64,000 nucleotides of DNA from Antedon mediterranea (taxonomy: Eukaryota; Echinodermata; Crinoidea; Comatulida; Antedonidae). Shown piece by piece: positions 10,437 to 24,300 of this stretch. The notes beneath the pieces were generated by a model. That model was not told where the DNA came from and did not search any database. It saw only the letters and a list, made by a program, of their open reading frames with translations. A program made the position numbers and the translations under genes. The stretch lies in NCBI RefSeq assembly GCF_964355755.1, contig NC_092675.1:8278312-8342311 (forward strand), written 5' to 3'. How positions within the stretch are numbered: position 1 is the stretch's first letter; the number at the start of each line of letters is the position of its first letter.

Positions 10437-13397
10437 TTAATGATAGAACAAGACAAAACGTTGAGGGAAATGAACATGTCTACCAGAACGAGTAGTACGG
10501 GGAGGGGTTGCCAAAATGGGTGAAGGGTTGTTTGGTTTGACTAGGGGTGATACTTGTAGCTTGGGAGTGAGGGTTTGCTCTTGGCTTTTAAATATATCAG
10601 TATCCAAATGAGCTACCTTTAAGCGATCAATACTGACTGTGTCCTGTCGACCATTTAGATCGAGAACAAAGTGTTTGTCTGTTCGACTTAATACCTTAAA
10701 TGGACCATCATATGGACGTTGTAAGGGTTTTCGAACAGAGTCCTTTCGAACAAAAACATGGGTACAATTAAATATTTCTTGATTGATATAGGATTTACGG
10801 TTAGAGTTGGTGCGGGTAGGGGTGGGACGTAGTTTACTCATATTATCACGCAATCTATCAATATAATCAGAATAATCACAATGTTCGAAGTTTGAATTAA
10901 AGAATTGTCCAGGTAATCTTAAAGTAGTGCCATAAACAAGTTCAGCTGCACTATGACCTAGATCAGCCTTAAAGGCTGTACGAATGCCTAAAAGTACTAT
11001 AGGTAAATGTTCTGTCCATTTAGTGTGATCATTATGTGCTTTGAGAGAACCCTTCAAATGTCGATGAAAATGTTCTACAAGTCCGTTCGCAATAGGATGG
11101 TATGCAGTTGTATGAATGTGCTTAGTTCCTAGTAAGTTGGCGAATGAATGAAATAATGCAGATTCAAATTGTCTTCCTCGATCTGTTGTAATGGTTGAAG
11201 GTATTCCGAATGAAGCGATCCATCGATTGACAAATGCGTGTGCGACAGTATTGGCTGTGATATCCGGAATAGGTACGGCTTCGGGCCATCGAGTAAAACG
11301 ATCGATACAAGTGAGTAAATAAGAAAAACCATTTGACGGGGGGAGAGGTCCAACAATATCTATATGTACATGGTCAAAACGGGCGTCAGGTGTAGAAAAG
11401 GTAGAGAGTGGCAAAACGGTGTGCCGGTGTACTTTGGACATTGAATGCATGTTTGAGATCATCGTCGTACATCACGATTGATTGCTGGCCATACAAAACG
11501 GTCAGTAATTAAACGTTGTGTTGCTCGTATACCAGGATGTGATAGCGAATGTAGAGTGTCAAATATTATGCGTCTGAATTCTTGTGGGATATATGGACGT
11601 GGATTGCCTTTGGAAATATCACAAAGAACTGTAGAGTTAGAAGTTGGAATTGGAAAGTTTTGAAATTGAAGTGAAGACGGTTGTTCAAGTAGCTTGTGCA
11701 ATTCATCGTCATTCTTTTGTGCAGCAGCAATAAGACTGAAATCAACAATGTTAGTTGTGTTGTGACTGAAAGTATTAAGTTCGATTCGCGACAATGCATC
11801 AGCTGCTGCATTAGCTTTTCCACTCACATGGCGTATGTCCGTTGTGAATTGAGATATGAAATCGAGATGACGGATTTCGCGTGGCGAGTGACGATTTGGT
11901 TTGGCGAGTAAAGCATACACAAGTGGCTTATGGTCAGTAAAAATATGAAATGAGCGTCCTTAAATTGAATGACGAAAATGTTTAACTGAAAGGTATGCCG
12001 CCAAAAGTTCACGACCAAATGTGCTGTATCGCGTCTGCGCTGGTTTCAACTTCTGTGAGAAAAATGAAATAGGTTGCCAATTGTTGGCAATGCGTTGTTG
12101 TAGTATACCCCCTATGGCCACATCCGAAGCGTCAACCATGATACTTAAAGGTGCATCTGGCTGCGGATGGGTGAGAAGTGTAGCACTTGCGAGTGCGACT
12201 TTAATATTATTAAATCCCAATAAAGCTGCGTCGGTCCATACCAGATCCTGTTTCTTACCACCTGCCCCAACAAGTAGAGCTGTGACAGGTTGTAAAATTT
12301 GGGCACACTGCGGTATAAATCGCCTATAAAAGTTATAAGTCCAAGGTATTCACGTAGTTTGCGTAAAGAAGTTGGTTGTGGAAAGTTTTGTATCGCTTCT
12401 ACCTTTACTTGAAGTAGTCGGATACCTTGCGAATCAACATGATGTCCAAGAAACTCGAGTGACGAAACTCCAAATTTGCATTTCGCTGGGTTGAGAACAA
12501 CGCCATACTCATTAAGACGTGTGAATAGTTGATGAAGATGAGTTTTGTATTCCTCGGCGTTGGAACTTGCAACAAGCAGGTCGGATCGTCGATATAAGCG
12601 TAGCAAAAATCCAATCCACGAGTTACCTGATCAATAAAACGTTGAAAAGTTTGAGCGGCATTGCGGAGGCCAAATGGCATTCTAACAAATTCAAAAAGTC
12701 CAAATGGTGTAGTAATTGCAGTTTTATGAACATCAGCAGGCTCAACTGGTATCTGATGGTAAGCTCGAACGAGATCAATCTTAGAAAATATAGTGGATCC
12801 GTGCAGAGATGCTGTAAAATCGTGCATGTATGGGATAGGATACCGATCTGCAACAGTAGCATTGTTCAATGCGCGATAATCCCCACAGGGACGCCAATCC
12901 CCAGGAGTTTTCTTAGGCACCATATGTAAAGGTGATGCCCAGTTACTTTTAGAGGGGCGTATAATTCCCAGCTGCATCATGTGTTCAAATTCATGTCTGG
13001 CTGTTTTGCAGCGGTCATGTGCGAGCCGTCGAGGATGTGACGAAATTGGTGGACCATGGGTCTGAATATGATGTGTCACATCGTGTTTTAGCGACGCTTC
13101 CTGATAACAAGGGCGTGTAATGTTTGTAAGAATGTAGTCCCAATTGGACTTAGCTTCAAGGGTGGTAAATATAAGACCGAGAGGCGAAGTTTTGGATGCG
13201 ACACCTTGAATACTCAGGTTGGTGGTAGTGTCAATGAGTCGTCGATTATTCATATCGACTAACAGTCCAAAATGTCTTAAAAAATCAGCCCCTATGATGG
13301 GGTGTGTGACGTCTGCAACAACAAATAACCATTGAGATGTTCGTCTCAAACCTAAGTCTAAGGTTACAGAGCGATGTCCATAAGTGTTGATAGATGG
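10437..13397 (-). pseudogene. Ty3/gypsy pol remnant (protease-RT-RNase H-integrase)
   Basis: Reading the minus strand downward from 13,397: the C-terminal part of the aspartic protease ([10 protein letters not shown]), reverse transcriptase with the YIDD catalytic box at about 12584-12595, an RNase H domain (start near 12,220, VDASDVAIGGIL), an integrase zinc-finger region with its two histidines (11,500-11,600), and an integrase core (11,462-10,437) that keeps D, D and E in HIDIVGP, TTDRGRQ and GLVEHFHR. Frame changes occur near 12,600, between 12,220 and 12,145, near 11,950 and near 11,460. The DTG-type protease active site and the cysteines of the zinc finger are not found. It cannot yield a working polyprotein. 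Confidence 0.88.
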
Positions 13398-14012
13398 ATG
13401 CGGGTATGACTATGATTTCTCATATCTCAAAAACTATTTCTACGTCGTCTTTTCACTTACGAAACATCCAAAGGATTCGAAACTTTATTAATGAGGCAGC
13501 AGCTAAACAACTTGTTCATGCTTTTGTCACTTCACGACTGGATATGGGAAACTCATTGCATGCTATATGGGCTACCACAAAAACAACTCCACAGGCTTCA
13601 GCTAATTCAAAATACAGCGGCACGAGTTGTTAAAGAACTACCAAGATATGCACACATATCAAATACCTTGGAAACTTTGCATTGACTTCCTGTTAGGTAC
13701 CGCATTGTTTTTAAAATATTACTCTTTGTTTTTAAGTCTATTAATGGCATGGCTCTTGAATATATTTCTGACATGCTTAGGATGTATGTTCCCAGACGGA
13801 ATCTGCGTTCTAGTGATACGCTGCTTCTACATCAACCAAAGTCTCACCACTCATGGGGAGACAGAGCTTTCACCGTTACTGCTCCTCGTCTATGGAATGC
13901 TCTACCGAGCTCTATCAGATTTTGCAAAACTGTTGATACTTTTAAAAAATTATTAAAAACACATTTATTCATTAAGGCATATGGAAATCATGAGGTTTCT
14001 TTAAAGTTGAGC
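13395..14012 (+). mobile_element. LINE 3' fragment nested in the Ty3/gypsy element
   Basis: Plus-strand reading frames encode the C-terminal part of a CR1/L2-like reverse transcriptase: 'FHLRNIQRIRN', 'LLYGLPQKQLHRLQLIQN', 'VPRRNLRSSDTLLL', 'APRLWNALPSSIRF' and 'TFKKLLKTHLF', spread over two frames (13,491-13,685 and 13,749-14,021). It interrupts the retrotransposon exactly between gag and protease; the missing protease N-terminus suggests that local sequence was lost at insertion. It resembles the LINE fragment in FB1. Confidence 0.85.
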
Positions 14013-14789
14013 AGGAGGTGAATGCCTACTACTCGATCGATTTCGATGTCGACTTGTGCTGCGACTTTGATATCTGTTGTGCCGTCGGTCAGATTTCAAG
14101 GAATTAACTTGTGTGGACAGTTGTTGAAACTGTTTTTGCAGGTTTTCAAGGGTCGTAGACAAGGCTGTATTGTCCGTGTGCACTTGTTGGCGCAGTTGCA
14201 GTTACAGAGACTTCAATAATTTTGTCAGCCAATGATGTCAAACTTCCCAGGTCCAACTCATCCTTGGTTGAAGCTAGGATAAGCTGTACATTAGTTGGGA
14301 GGCGACTTAAGAATAGTTGTTTCATAATTGAAGATTCGAGTGGCCTGTCGACTAAGAGTTGTAACATCCGTCGGTATAATTGCGACGGTTTCCTATCCCC
14401 AACTCCTCGGCCGTCAGGAGTTGGCGGAGGCGCTGTTGGTCGGAGTCAGTTTTCCGACGTATTAAGGTATCTTTCAAGTTCACATACCTGTTATCAGTAG
14501 GCGGGTTGAGTAGATCCCGAACTTCCTGCGCAATTTCAGGTTGCAATGATCCGACTAAGTAAGCGTATTTTGTAGCATCTACTGTAATCCCACGCGTTGT
14601 GAACTGTGCTTCCACTTGGGTGAACCACAATATCGGATCATTGGGCCAGTATGGAGGCAGTTTCAACGCTACAGAAGAAATTGGCCTGTTGACGGTTGCT
14701 GCGTCATGAGCGGGCACCACAGGTTGTTCCTGGTGCTGGGGTTGTGCTGGAGGTTGCGGTAGCTGTCGTTGTTGCTATTGTTCTTCCAT
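14013..14789 (-). pseudogene. Ty3/gypsy gag remnant
   Basis: The probable start codon is at 14789-14787 on the minus strand. It is followed within five codons by a TAG where glutamine codons dominate, so the frame is already closed. The capsid region is clear (LPPYWPNDPILWFTQVEAQF, 'TKYAYLVGSL', 'ADKIIEV'), in two overlapping frames (14,720-14,352 and 14,367-14,146) separated by a one-base shift near 14,390. A Ser/Arg-rich tail ends at 14,001-14,020 next to the nested LINE fragment; no zinc knuckle follows. Confidence 0.85.
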
Positions 14790-14871
14790 TTTAAGTTAAA
14801 TTTGGTATAAGAAAGTCGAGGGTCACCACTTTAGTATGGATGAATGACACTCTCAGTTCCATGCTTCTTTA

Positions 14872-14884
14872 GTCGGGGTCACCA
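14872..14884 (-). other. Primer-binding site of the Ty3/gypsy element
   Basis: On the minus strand TGGTGACCCCGAC begins one base after the 5' LTR. It is complementary to a tRNA 3' end reading GTCGGGGTCACCA, which correctly ends in CCA. The tRNA species was not determined. A second similar GGTCACCACTTTAG copy lies at 14,821-14,834, an internal duplication of about 55 bp. Confidence 0.75.
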
Positions 14885-14885
14885 C

Positions 14886-15313
14886 TTTAGTAATTGTCGG
14901 CGCAACGGTAAAATAAAACAACTACTAAATGTATACAGTAAACTATGCAATTTATTCCAAGTGAATCAAGTGAGGATTCTCAATAAATAAATAAAATATA
15001 CAATATACAATGTTTGATAAGACAATGCATTAAAACGGTGTAGCTACATGACTAGTTGAGAAAAGAGTGTGTTAATAATGTGGTCAGTGCATGATAATAT
15101 TGAGCTTGGCCCATCTCATCTGACCAATTAGGATTAAGAGAATTAATGTGTTTTTCTGTTAGAGTTATTAACATTCTTAAAATCCATTAGCTAGAAAAGT
15201 GAAGGTAACCTGTCAATGTGAGGTTAAATAAAGAGATATATAGAGGATGTATAAATAATCAAATTAAAAGTAAATGTTGAATTGTTTGAAAGCTATGTGG
15301 TAGGTCTGCTACA
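14886..15313 (-). repeat. 5' LTR of the Ty3/gypsy element
   Basis: 428 bp copy matching 9986-10413 apart from nine counted substitutions. It is followed on the plus strand by the target duplication ATAG at 15314-15317. Confidence 0.9.
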
Positions 15314-15317
15314 ATAG

Positions 15318-18295
15318 TAAAGTCTATTTTAGGTCGAAGTATTAAATCGAGAATTGTCTCAGTCGCATTGCTTTGAATAAGGTATGTATTCTAATAAGTA
15401 ATTTTCCTTTTTCAAACTTTATTATTTCAACATAATTTCTATTTGTCAAAATAGATCTATATATTGTTCACTTAAAGCAGGGAAAAGTAAATGTAATTTA
15501 ACTCTTCCCTGCTTAAAGAAAATGAAGAAATAAAAATCACAAAGTATACTTTACTGCATATTGATTATAAAAGAGACGTGACGTAACCGGGCTCCGGGCC
15601 AATACACAAGTTAAATCAAACTGGACTATAGAAACCATTGTGTAAAGGCCAACTCAGAAGCTAAATATAAACAAGGTAATTGCAGTATACAAAAATGTTT
15701 CAATAACATTTTAAATAGCACTTTGAATGATAGTAATGATAAATTGATGATTATTATTTTTGCATTATTGTTTGTTTTGGAGTTGGATAGACACACTCTT
15801 GGATATTTGTCATTGACAACTCTTTTCACGTCTTCGTGCTATTAGTTTATATTTCGCTGAAAAAAATAAATAAATAAGTATGTCCATTTTCTATTTCAAA
15901 ATAATAATAAAATCGTACCTTTCAACTACATTTTTCGACAATGGTGAAGAAAATAAATAGGAACTCTAAGTCTACTTCTGAGTTGTTTATGTATATAATA
16001 TCATATTTTGAAATAGTTTAATATAATTTTGTATTTATTTAATTAATCACAGTCTTGTGAAATACAAGACCAGCCAATTCTGGCTTATGAGTGAATATAT
16101 AGAATAACAATTATAAATAGACACGGATTAAAAACATCAAATAAAATAACTACGTTTAAACAGACTTACTACAAATAACCTCATTGTTTTCCTTTTTTTT
16201 TTCTTTTACCGAGTAGAAGGCGAAAAAAGTGTATATGTAAATAAATATGTTATAAACTACTTGTTAAAAACAATGGACTGGCATAAGGAGAGCAATTGAT
16301 AGGCACATTTAGCAACTGTAGAACAGTGGTTGCCATCACACATAAATTTGTTAGATCTGAAAAGGATATGATATGTAATGTTATACAAATAATGAATTTT
16401 TATGAGTGGAAATGTACAAATAACGTAATGAAGCGAATGATGAAAGGTTATATTTCCAAAAACACTTCACACAAAACGCTCCCCTGATGTATTTGTGTCC
16501 AATATCTGTCTTTTTCTATCCAATTGTATTTTGAGATACCTATAATGTAATATAGCCAGGAATATCTATGTCTCCCTCTATCCTATCCATGCCATCCCTT
16601 GATTGATTCAGGTCGGTCCTCGACATGGCTTGTTATTTTTCCTTTTAATAAATACTTCCTCATAAAGGCCAGATCCGGAAAACATGTATTTCTGTTCATC
16701 GTGTTCATGAGTCTTTATAGTAATATTCAACCGTGTTTCCGGGTTTAATACGTAACTGGAATATTTTAAACACACAATTTTAAATTATTCCTTAAAAGCA
16801 AAAAGGTTAATAAAACCTGAAATTATGCTGGTTTTCTAAAATAATGGTTGCCAACAACTAAAAAATGTTTATTTATGCGCTAGGCCTAGTAAAACTCCTT
16901 AATATTTGTATTATATATGTATTAAACTCACTTTTCTACCGTTTAATTTATTGCAATCATTATTTATCTACCTTTTTTTATTTTATTTCTGATAAAAATA
17001 AAAATGATAATATTATATGGATTTTTTAATGTATTGCATCATGGAAAATATTATGAAATTCAATCATATATATATTAATATGTATACGAATTCGCTGACT
17101 TGTCTACTATCGTAAGCATACTCAGGAAACATACAAAGCTTAAATTGGCAGGAAATTCTAACCTAACTATTTAATAGTTCCTGAAACAATCTACATGTAT
17201 TGTAACTAGTTTTAAAATGGAGGTAATACTTCTTATATGATGTGCGTGTGTGTCATTTGTGTGAAATTAATTCCAAAATATTGTATTGATAAAATTAAAA
17301 AATAGTAACTTTAATATTATTGATTTATCGATAGGTGTATTTTTTTAGTTATCTACAAAGTTAACTTTTTCTATATGTAACCATCATAAGTTTGTTTATT
17401 ACAAACACGATGAAACAACTATATATAGGCCTAAGCCTATTATATGTAGAAAAGTTGACAGGATCAACATTAAATTGTTCATCTTCAAATGTTTAACGGT
17501 GTCTCGGATAATACAATCCACTACGTCACACTTCACATTCAAATAAAATTAATACATTTAACAACAAAAATGTTCAAAATATAATAAGTTAATAATTTTC
17601 AGTTTTTCCGGTTGAATCATGGCCAAAAACGTTTTATGCCGGTTTAAAGAACGAGACATCGTGATCAAATAACTTTTAATTTGCACCACGTGACCAATTA
17701 TCACTATCATAGCCTACAGCTTAACAATAAATACACTTAACTATTGTTTGAACAGATAATAATATACACTGATAACAGTGAGTGATCATAGGAAACAACG
17801 TAAATATGCCTGCGGTTAATGATAAATTTACGATTAAACAATCTTCGTTGATTATAAATCGTATGATAGTAATTAAAACCTAGATTCAAGTTATACTTGC
17901 TATTTATTATACTAAGTATAAATGAAACAAATAAACACAATATTTAACTTGAAGGCGAACTTTCATTTTTTCAGAGAATGGTTTAGATTTGAATTTCATA
18001 TTGTATATACTGTATAACATTTTATTTGTAACATATTTTGTTGGCGATCGTGTTTTTTCCCCTCTTCTTCTTTTATTATTATCTTAAATCATTGCGGCTG
18101 CCGTCCTGGTCACTCAAGTTTCAATTTACATATTCATTAGGTTTAATTGACTTATCGACCAATAAGATTGTTTGAGCCAAATTTGACGGTCGGTTGCACT
18201 TACAGCATTTGCGTAGGCCTACTTTTGGTAGACTTCCGCAAAACAACGAAGTTACTATCTTCAAGAAGATAAGAAAAAGGTAGTACAATTATCAA
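15318..18295. other. Intergenic region upstream of the receptor phosphatase gene
   Basis: About 3 kb of AT-rich DNA with no gene, RNA or mobile element that I can support. The start codon of the downstream gene is at 18,296; no TATA box at a convincing distance was seen. Confidence 0.45.
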
Positions 18296-18353
18296 ATGGC
18301 CATCCTCAAAATATTTGTTTTGGTAATATTCTGTGTTTTTTCGGTTGTCAATG
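18296..18353 (+). CDS. RPTP exon 1: signal peptide
   Basis: ATG GCC opens a 19-residue hydrophobic leader (MAILKIFVLVIFCVFSVVN). The donor AATG|GTAAGT leaves phase 1, the phase used by nearly all extracellular module exons of this gene. Confidence 0.85.
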
Positions 18354-21300
18354 GTAAGTTGTTTTATTATTAGTATAAGCATCAGGTTACCGTGTAGTGT
18401 TAGCTTAGCTTATTAGATACAGTATGAGTGGTAGACGAGGCGAATATGATAATGTCTTCCTTGACCCAAACAACATGTGCCTCTACTAGCCTACTAAGGT
18501 ACTCTGATTTCAGCTTTGGTATATTCTCTGTTGAACCAGGAAATAAACTCAAAATTGTAATCAACGTCGTTTTCAAATTAAAGCTCTAAATGTTGGATCT
18601 AGTTTAAAATATAAATGTGTGGTCAAAAACTACAATATTTGTTTTATTGTTAATGTTATAAATATAACATTTTGCATAAATTAAATCAAAATAGAATTAT
18701 ATATGTTTTTGGATATTACATTGAGTGTTAGGCCTATATAATCGTTTAATTATTCGATATTAAGACCCTGTAGCACCACTTTATATTGACATTTCTTATT
18801 TCACAAAATTCGTTCTGCTAAATCACTGTATATACATCTTTTATCACTGTTTATTTACAACATTGCAAAATGACCTGATGCAAAACCTTGTAACCAGGGA
18901 AGAGTGTACTTTCATCTGCTGTTACTATGATTCCATATATAGATGAATCTACATGTCTATCATGAAAACAATTTAAAACATATAGTTTAAAATGTCATTA
19001 GTGAAATTCATGTCGAAGAAATACTATTATTGCAGAAATTGATTTTTTTATATACTTTTTATCGTGCAATAACACAAACAAATGTGATTTTTCAGAACAC
19101 AATTGTTTTACATGCTCATATTTATTCTTTGATGCTACATGAGGTTTTGCTACATGCACAATTTTGAAACCAAAATCAGTGTGAAATCCTAGAAAAGGTC
19201 ACCAAAACCATGACAAAACCTTGTATGCCATTTTAAAATATAAAATAATCCAAAATACGTATTAACAACAAAATTGTATTCATTATATTTTATCAAAAAC
19301 TGGGGTATTTTTACAATTCATTATTAATTTACAACACATAGGCCTATACAAAAAACATAAGACAAAGATTTTGTGTCCTGTAAATTTTGTGAGGTAATAG
19401 GTATATGGTAAAGATGAGAAAATCTTGAAGAAAAAAAATAATAAACTGTTATCATTCTGTTATTTGAACTTGGTGTAGATGGATTACTGTCTTTTGTATT
19501 ACTTTGGCTTCACATTACACTTACAGTATTTAAATCTGATATTCGATGCAGCACTTACACTATTTATATACTGTATCCTCATCCAGATGATAATATTGTA
19601 CACAAAATTATTATTTTTTTTTTATATAAAGAGAATGTTTTTTACATTTGTTTAAAGGTAATATTGCTGATCAAACATGTTTTACTAGTAAACCTGTTCG
19701 CTCACTTGGTCCCAAAGATGATGGTGCTTTTGTTGGTAGCTATATTGAGTATGTAGAAGATCCACAAACACTCAACGTAACATTGGGGCGGATACTGGAT
19801 ACTGGAGGTGGTGCTATCATACAAAAAGCAGATTCAGAACCATATGAAAGACATTTTAAAAACAAGCGCTATGTTTACAGGGAACTTTTGTCAGTAGAAA
19901 CTGGCACTCACAGAGTTGGTGCTTTCTTTTGTAATGTGACCGGGTTGAGAAATCAAACGTCACCATCATACATTCCTGTAATTATATTAGCAAAGGACGG
20001 TTAGTCTTTTTAAAATCCATTGATTGACATACCATCATAATTGTAATGAGATATAGTTCATTAATTGTAAACTAGTATTTTTTAACATACGTGTCAAGAC
20101 AGTTTTGTGAAACTGCCAGCTAGACCGGGACTTAGACTTATAATGTTTAATAATAATTGTAATACTAATTGTAATAATAATTGTAATTACATGTTATTGG
20201 CAAGAGTATCAAGTAATGTGACACTCACCCATTAAAAAATAGCATATTATTCAAGGCTGTGTTCGGACGTAAAATCAGTTTACATGTGTAACTTTACATG
20301 TGTAATTAGTGATCATTCGGACGATGAACAATTTACACGTGTAAAGGTCATATTTCATGCATCTCTTTACACTATTAAGGTCAAATTGCTCCTTATCTTG
20401 CGGTTAATCAGCTTGCGGTTTAAGGTGTAATTGAAAAATCCACCTCATGAGGTGGATTTTTGAAACAGCAAGTTTACCTCAAAATTTACACCACACGCGA
20501 CCATTACACGTGTAAATTTGTTCCGTCCGAACGGGCTCAAAGTGTTCACAACCAATTTGTATAGCATACAGTAACACAAGTCCTTTAGATTATTTTCTAT
20601 GTGTACAGTATATACTTTTTTTTTTCTATTATATTTTAGTGATAATCAGTAAAAATGATTAAAAAACTCGTAGTAATTGTTTTTGCAGCATATATAAAAC
20701 CTGAAAGGCAAACACAGACAGTCAGTTTTGGGGAAACTGCTACAATACAGATGACTTTAACGGAAGGTGATGCAGTTAACCTGAGATGGCGACTCAATGG
20801 AAATGTTATTGACATTTGGTCTGGTTCCAGCGATATCACAATTCCATATGTCACAAAAGACGACATTGGTATATATGAATGCTACCTAAATGACAGAAGA
20901 GACGAAAGTAAACATGCCATTGTAAGACTTATTGTACGAGGTATGTATTAAATTAATGAAGTTGTTTCACATTCTATTATATGGCTCTCATCTAAATTAT
21001 TAACACAATAAAATATGTCTTTGGTTGTTATTCTTCCTGACTAATGTTTTTCTTTTCATATTATTAGACTACAGTAGACTTCAATATTCATATTCTTGTG
21101 TGGAAAGAATCATATCGTATCTATCATACATCGTATTACTAAATTTGATCTAATCACCAACCATAATGAAAATCTGGTACATTTTTTCTACTACCAATTA
21201 TGTTTCCAGTTGACTGATTACAACATTTTTGGAGTACAGTACTTTAATACTTAAGACTATTTCCATCAAAGGTTACATAAATCATCATTAAAGCATTGTG

Positions 21301-24300
21301 ATACATTTCTTAATTTTCATAATTTATTCATTCATGTTTTTAATACTTTTTGCAGGTTGCTCAGCCTCTCATTATGGTACTGATTGTCAGAACTTCTGTC
21401 CTACATGTTATAATGGTGGTGTGTGTGATGATGTCTCTGGACTCTGTGTATGTCCACCAGGATTCAAAGGAGAAGACTGTAGTGAAGGTATAGAAAAATA
21501 CATGTGTCATTGATTAATAATGGTATTTTTAAAATTTGGTACCAAATAATATAATAGGGAGGTTTCGCAACCTTACGAATACGATAACGAAAACCGATAC
21601 CTCATACATTTGTGAAACTTTTGAGCTGATCCTCATTTCATATTCCTAAAGCGTATTCGTGTTGACGAATATCACCAGTCATATTCGTAACTAAAAAACG
21701 AGTATAGTTTTTGATCTATTTTGCACATTTTGCATTTGAATCGGGAATGATTCATGATTATAATATAATTATAGATTTATTGAAAGTAATTTACTAAAGT
21801 AATTTACTAAAATGCCAAGTAAATTTTGATAAATAGCAGTTTTTAAAGTCCTCACTCGCTTTGATGTTACGTTAGGCCTAGGCAGCCAAGCACCAAGCAA
21901 CACGTACTTGCGCTTCGCTCAAATTTACCGCAGTCATATTTTGGACGCGCCTCGATATTTCGTTGCCATGCGAAACAGATTTTTTTATGGCTTACGAAAA
22001 CGAATACGTGTGCGTGACGTATCCGTTTTCGTTATCGTATTCGTAAGATTGCGAAACCTCTCTATATTTTTTTGGATTGGCAACAATCTGCCCAACTAGT
22101 GCACTGTGTCACTTTCACAGTCCAAATACACTTGTTTGTTATTTGAAATAAATTTTGGAAAACCCACTCACCAATAGTACAGAGCAACATGAAACCTGTA
22201 AGTAATTAATATAAACAATTTATATTTGGTTTTATATTTTTATATAAGTGTGGAATCTCTTGGTTTTCGAGATTTAGATGCCTATGTTTGTTTGTTCCTC
22301 TATAATCTCTTTGAATTCATACAGGCTGAATTGTAGTTGTTGGCCAGACCAGTTTATACATTAATATTAATGATTGTTCAGATAGCAATTGCATTTTTAT
22401 AACACTTTTGTTAACATTTTATTATACCATATTTTTCTATGTATTTTTCTAAATTTGTTAAATGTCGGTTTTATTGTATCGTTGAAGTTGACAGGGGCTG
22501 GTCAAGCACATCACAAGATGACAGTTTTATACTTTTGCTTTTCCGCTACTCCCCTGTTATACTTATATGTTTGTTTTTTTTTTGCTATGTAGAAAGATTG
22601 ACAATAAAATACAATTCAGCCCACACTTGATATTATTTTGACGTTTAAAACTCTCACAGTATATGCTCTATTACAAATATTTTTGTAAAATCGTGACCTC
22701 ATGTTTTTTGCTGTGGTGGACATTTATTAGGATCGATTGTAGAAAATTTATTTATCTTAATTTTCTGGACCAGATCAGCTTTCTTTCTTCCATTAGTATT
22801 GTCAAATTTAAATCCTTAAGTCTGTACTCATATTTCTTAAATCGCTAACCAATATAGTTGATCTCTGTTTGGTCACAAACAAGGGAGACCAATAACTACC
22901 ACCATACTCAAGAGACGGTCTTATTATAGACCTATACAGACACATATATCCTTTGCTAATGTTTAAAAGATCTAAAAATAATGGTACTGTATACTTACTG
23001 TATTACACTACAGTATTATATTAACATTTTTATACCTATTACAATTATCAATGATGTTTCAAAAAATGTCCTGTTTCTGAGGGTATCTAGAAAACTCAGA
23101 TCTCAGATTTATCTGAGATTTCTTGATCTAGAAAACTCAGATATCTGACTTTTCTAGATCTAGAAAACTCAGTTATCAAGATCTGACTTTTCAGATCACC
23201 AAATGGATCATTCCATTATTATCAGAGGGTAGCTTGTTTGAAATACTACAGTATTATACGTTTTCTTACTAGGCCCTAGTAATAAAAATGATTGTAACTT
23301 GTAGTAGCAGCCTACAACTTAAATCATAAAGAAATACAGTATACACCTTTTAAAATGTAGTCTTGACATTTAGGCCTAGCCTTTAGGCCTAGCCTTTAGG
23401 CCTAGCCTTTAGGCCTAGCCTTTAGGCCTAGCCTTTAGGCCTAGCCTTTAGGCCTAGCCTTTAGGCCTAGCCTTTAGGCCTAGCCTTTAGGCCTAGCCTT
23501 TAGGCCTAGCCTTTAGGCCTAGCCTTTAGGCCTAGCCTTTAGGCCTAGCTAAGCAAACTCAATTCAAGGCTCAACGTGTCGGCGCTATCGTGATGTATCG
23601 CGAAGAGTAGGCTTGGTCCTAACCCCTGGTTTTAACGGTAACATGCACTGTATTTTCTTTATGATTTCAGCCATATGCCGCTTCTACATGTCACAATATT
23701 AGTAAGAAAACGTACACAGTAATCAGTTTTAATAATATTTTAGTATTTCAAATGACCTACCTTCTGATTAATAATGGAATGATTCAAATCATTTGATGAT
23801 CTGAGTTTTCTTGTTCCATTCTGGTACTAGAAAACTCAGATATATTTGAGACCTGAGTTTTCTAGATCTGAGTTTTCTAGACACCCTGTTTCTGATAATA
23901 AAAAACTAAAATTTATTGTGAAAATGGTATCTCAATTTACTAATACTATATTTAAAAAAAAAGTATTATTAAAATGTAAAATTTGTTTAATGATAGGTTG
24001 TGGAAATAACCATTGGGGAAGAACATGTGTCAATCTGTGTAGCAGTCGCAATCCTGGTTGTCCGGATCAAATGGGATGTGTTCCTGATCCATTAGGATGC
24101 TCTTGTATGGCTGGTTATAAAGATCTTGACTGCAAAGGAAGTAAGTAATATAATGCATTATTTCTTTAGGTTGGCAATAATACAATTTAAATAATATTTT
24201 TCTTTACGCTTTGCAAATGAGATTAAATTTGTAACTCTGTAGCAATTCTATTATACATTTACAAAAGGGAATAATTCAGTAATCACGCATTACGTGGTAT

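Larger units (their letters stand above)
9982..15317 (-). mobile_element. Ty3/gypsy LTR retrotransposon, full length but inactive
   Basis: Direct LTRs at 9986-10413 and 14886-15313 bracket gag and pol on the minus strand. The flanks ATAG (9982-9985 and 15314-15317) form a 4-bp target duplication. Next to the 5' LTR, one base away, lies a primer-binding site; next to the 3' LTR lies a polypurine tract. I count nine differences between the two 428-bp LTRs, so the insertion is not very recent. Protease, reverse transcriptase, RNase H and integrase occur in the Ty3/gypsy order, broken by stops, frameshifts and a nested LINE fragment. No envelope-like ORF is present. Confidence 0.92.

Noticed and set aside
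10437-14789. Active retroelement or host-domesticated gag/pol gene
   Set aside because: A stop near the gag start, several frameshifts, a nested LINE fragment and the missing protease active site show decay, and the LTRs mark it as a plain insertion.
23371-23549. Possible CRISPR-like array
   Set aside because: Units are directly contiguous 13-mers without unique spacers, in a eukaryotic intron.
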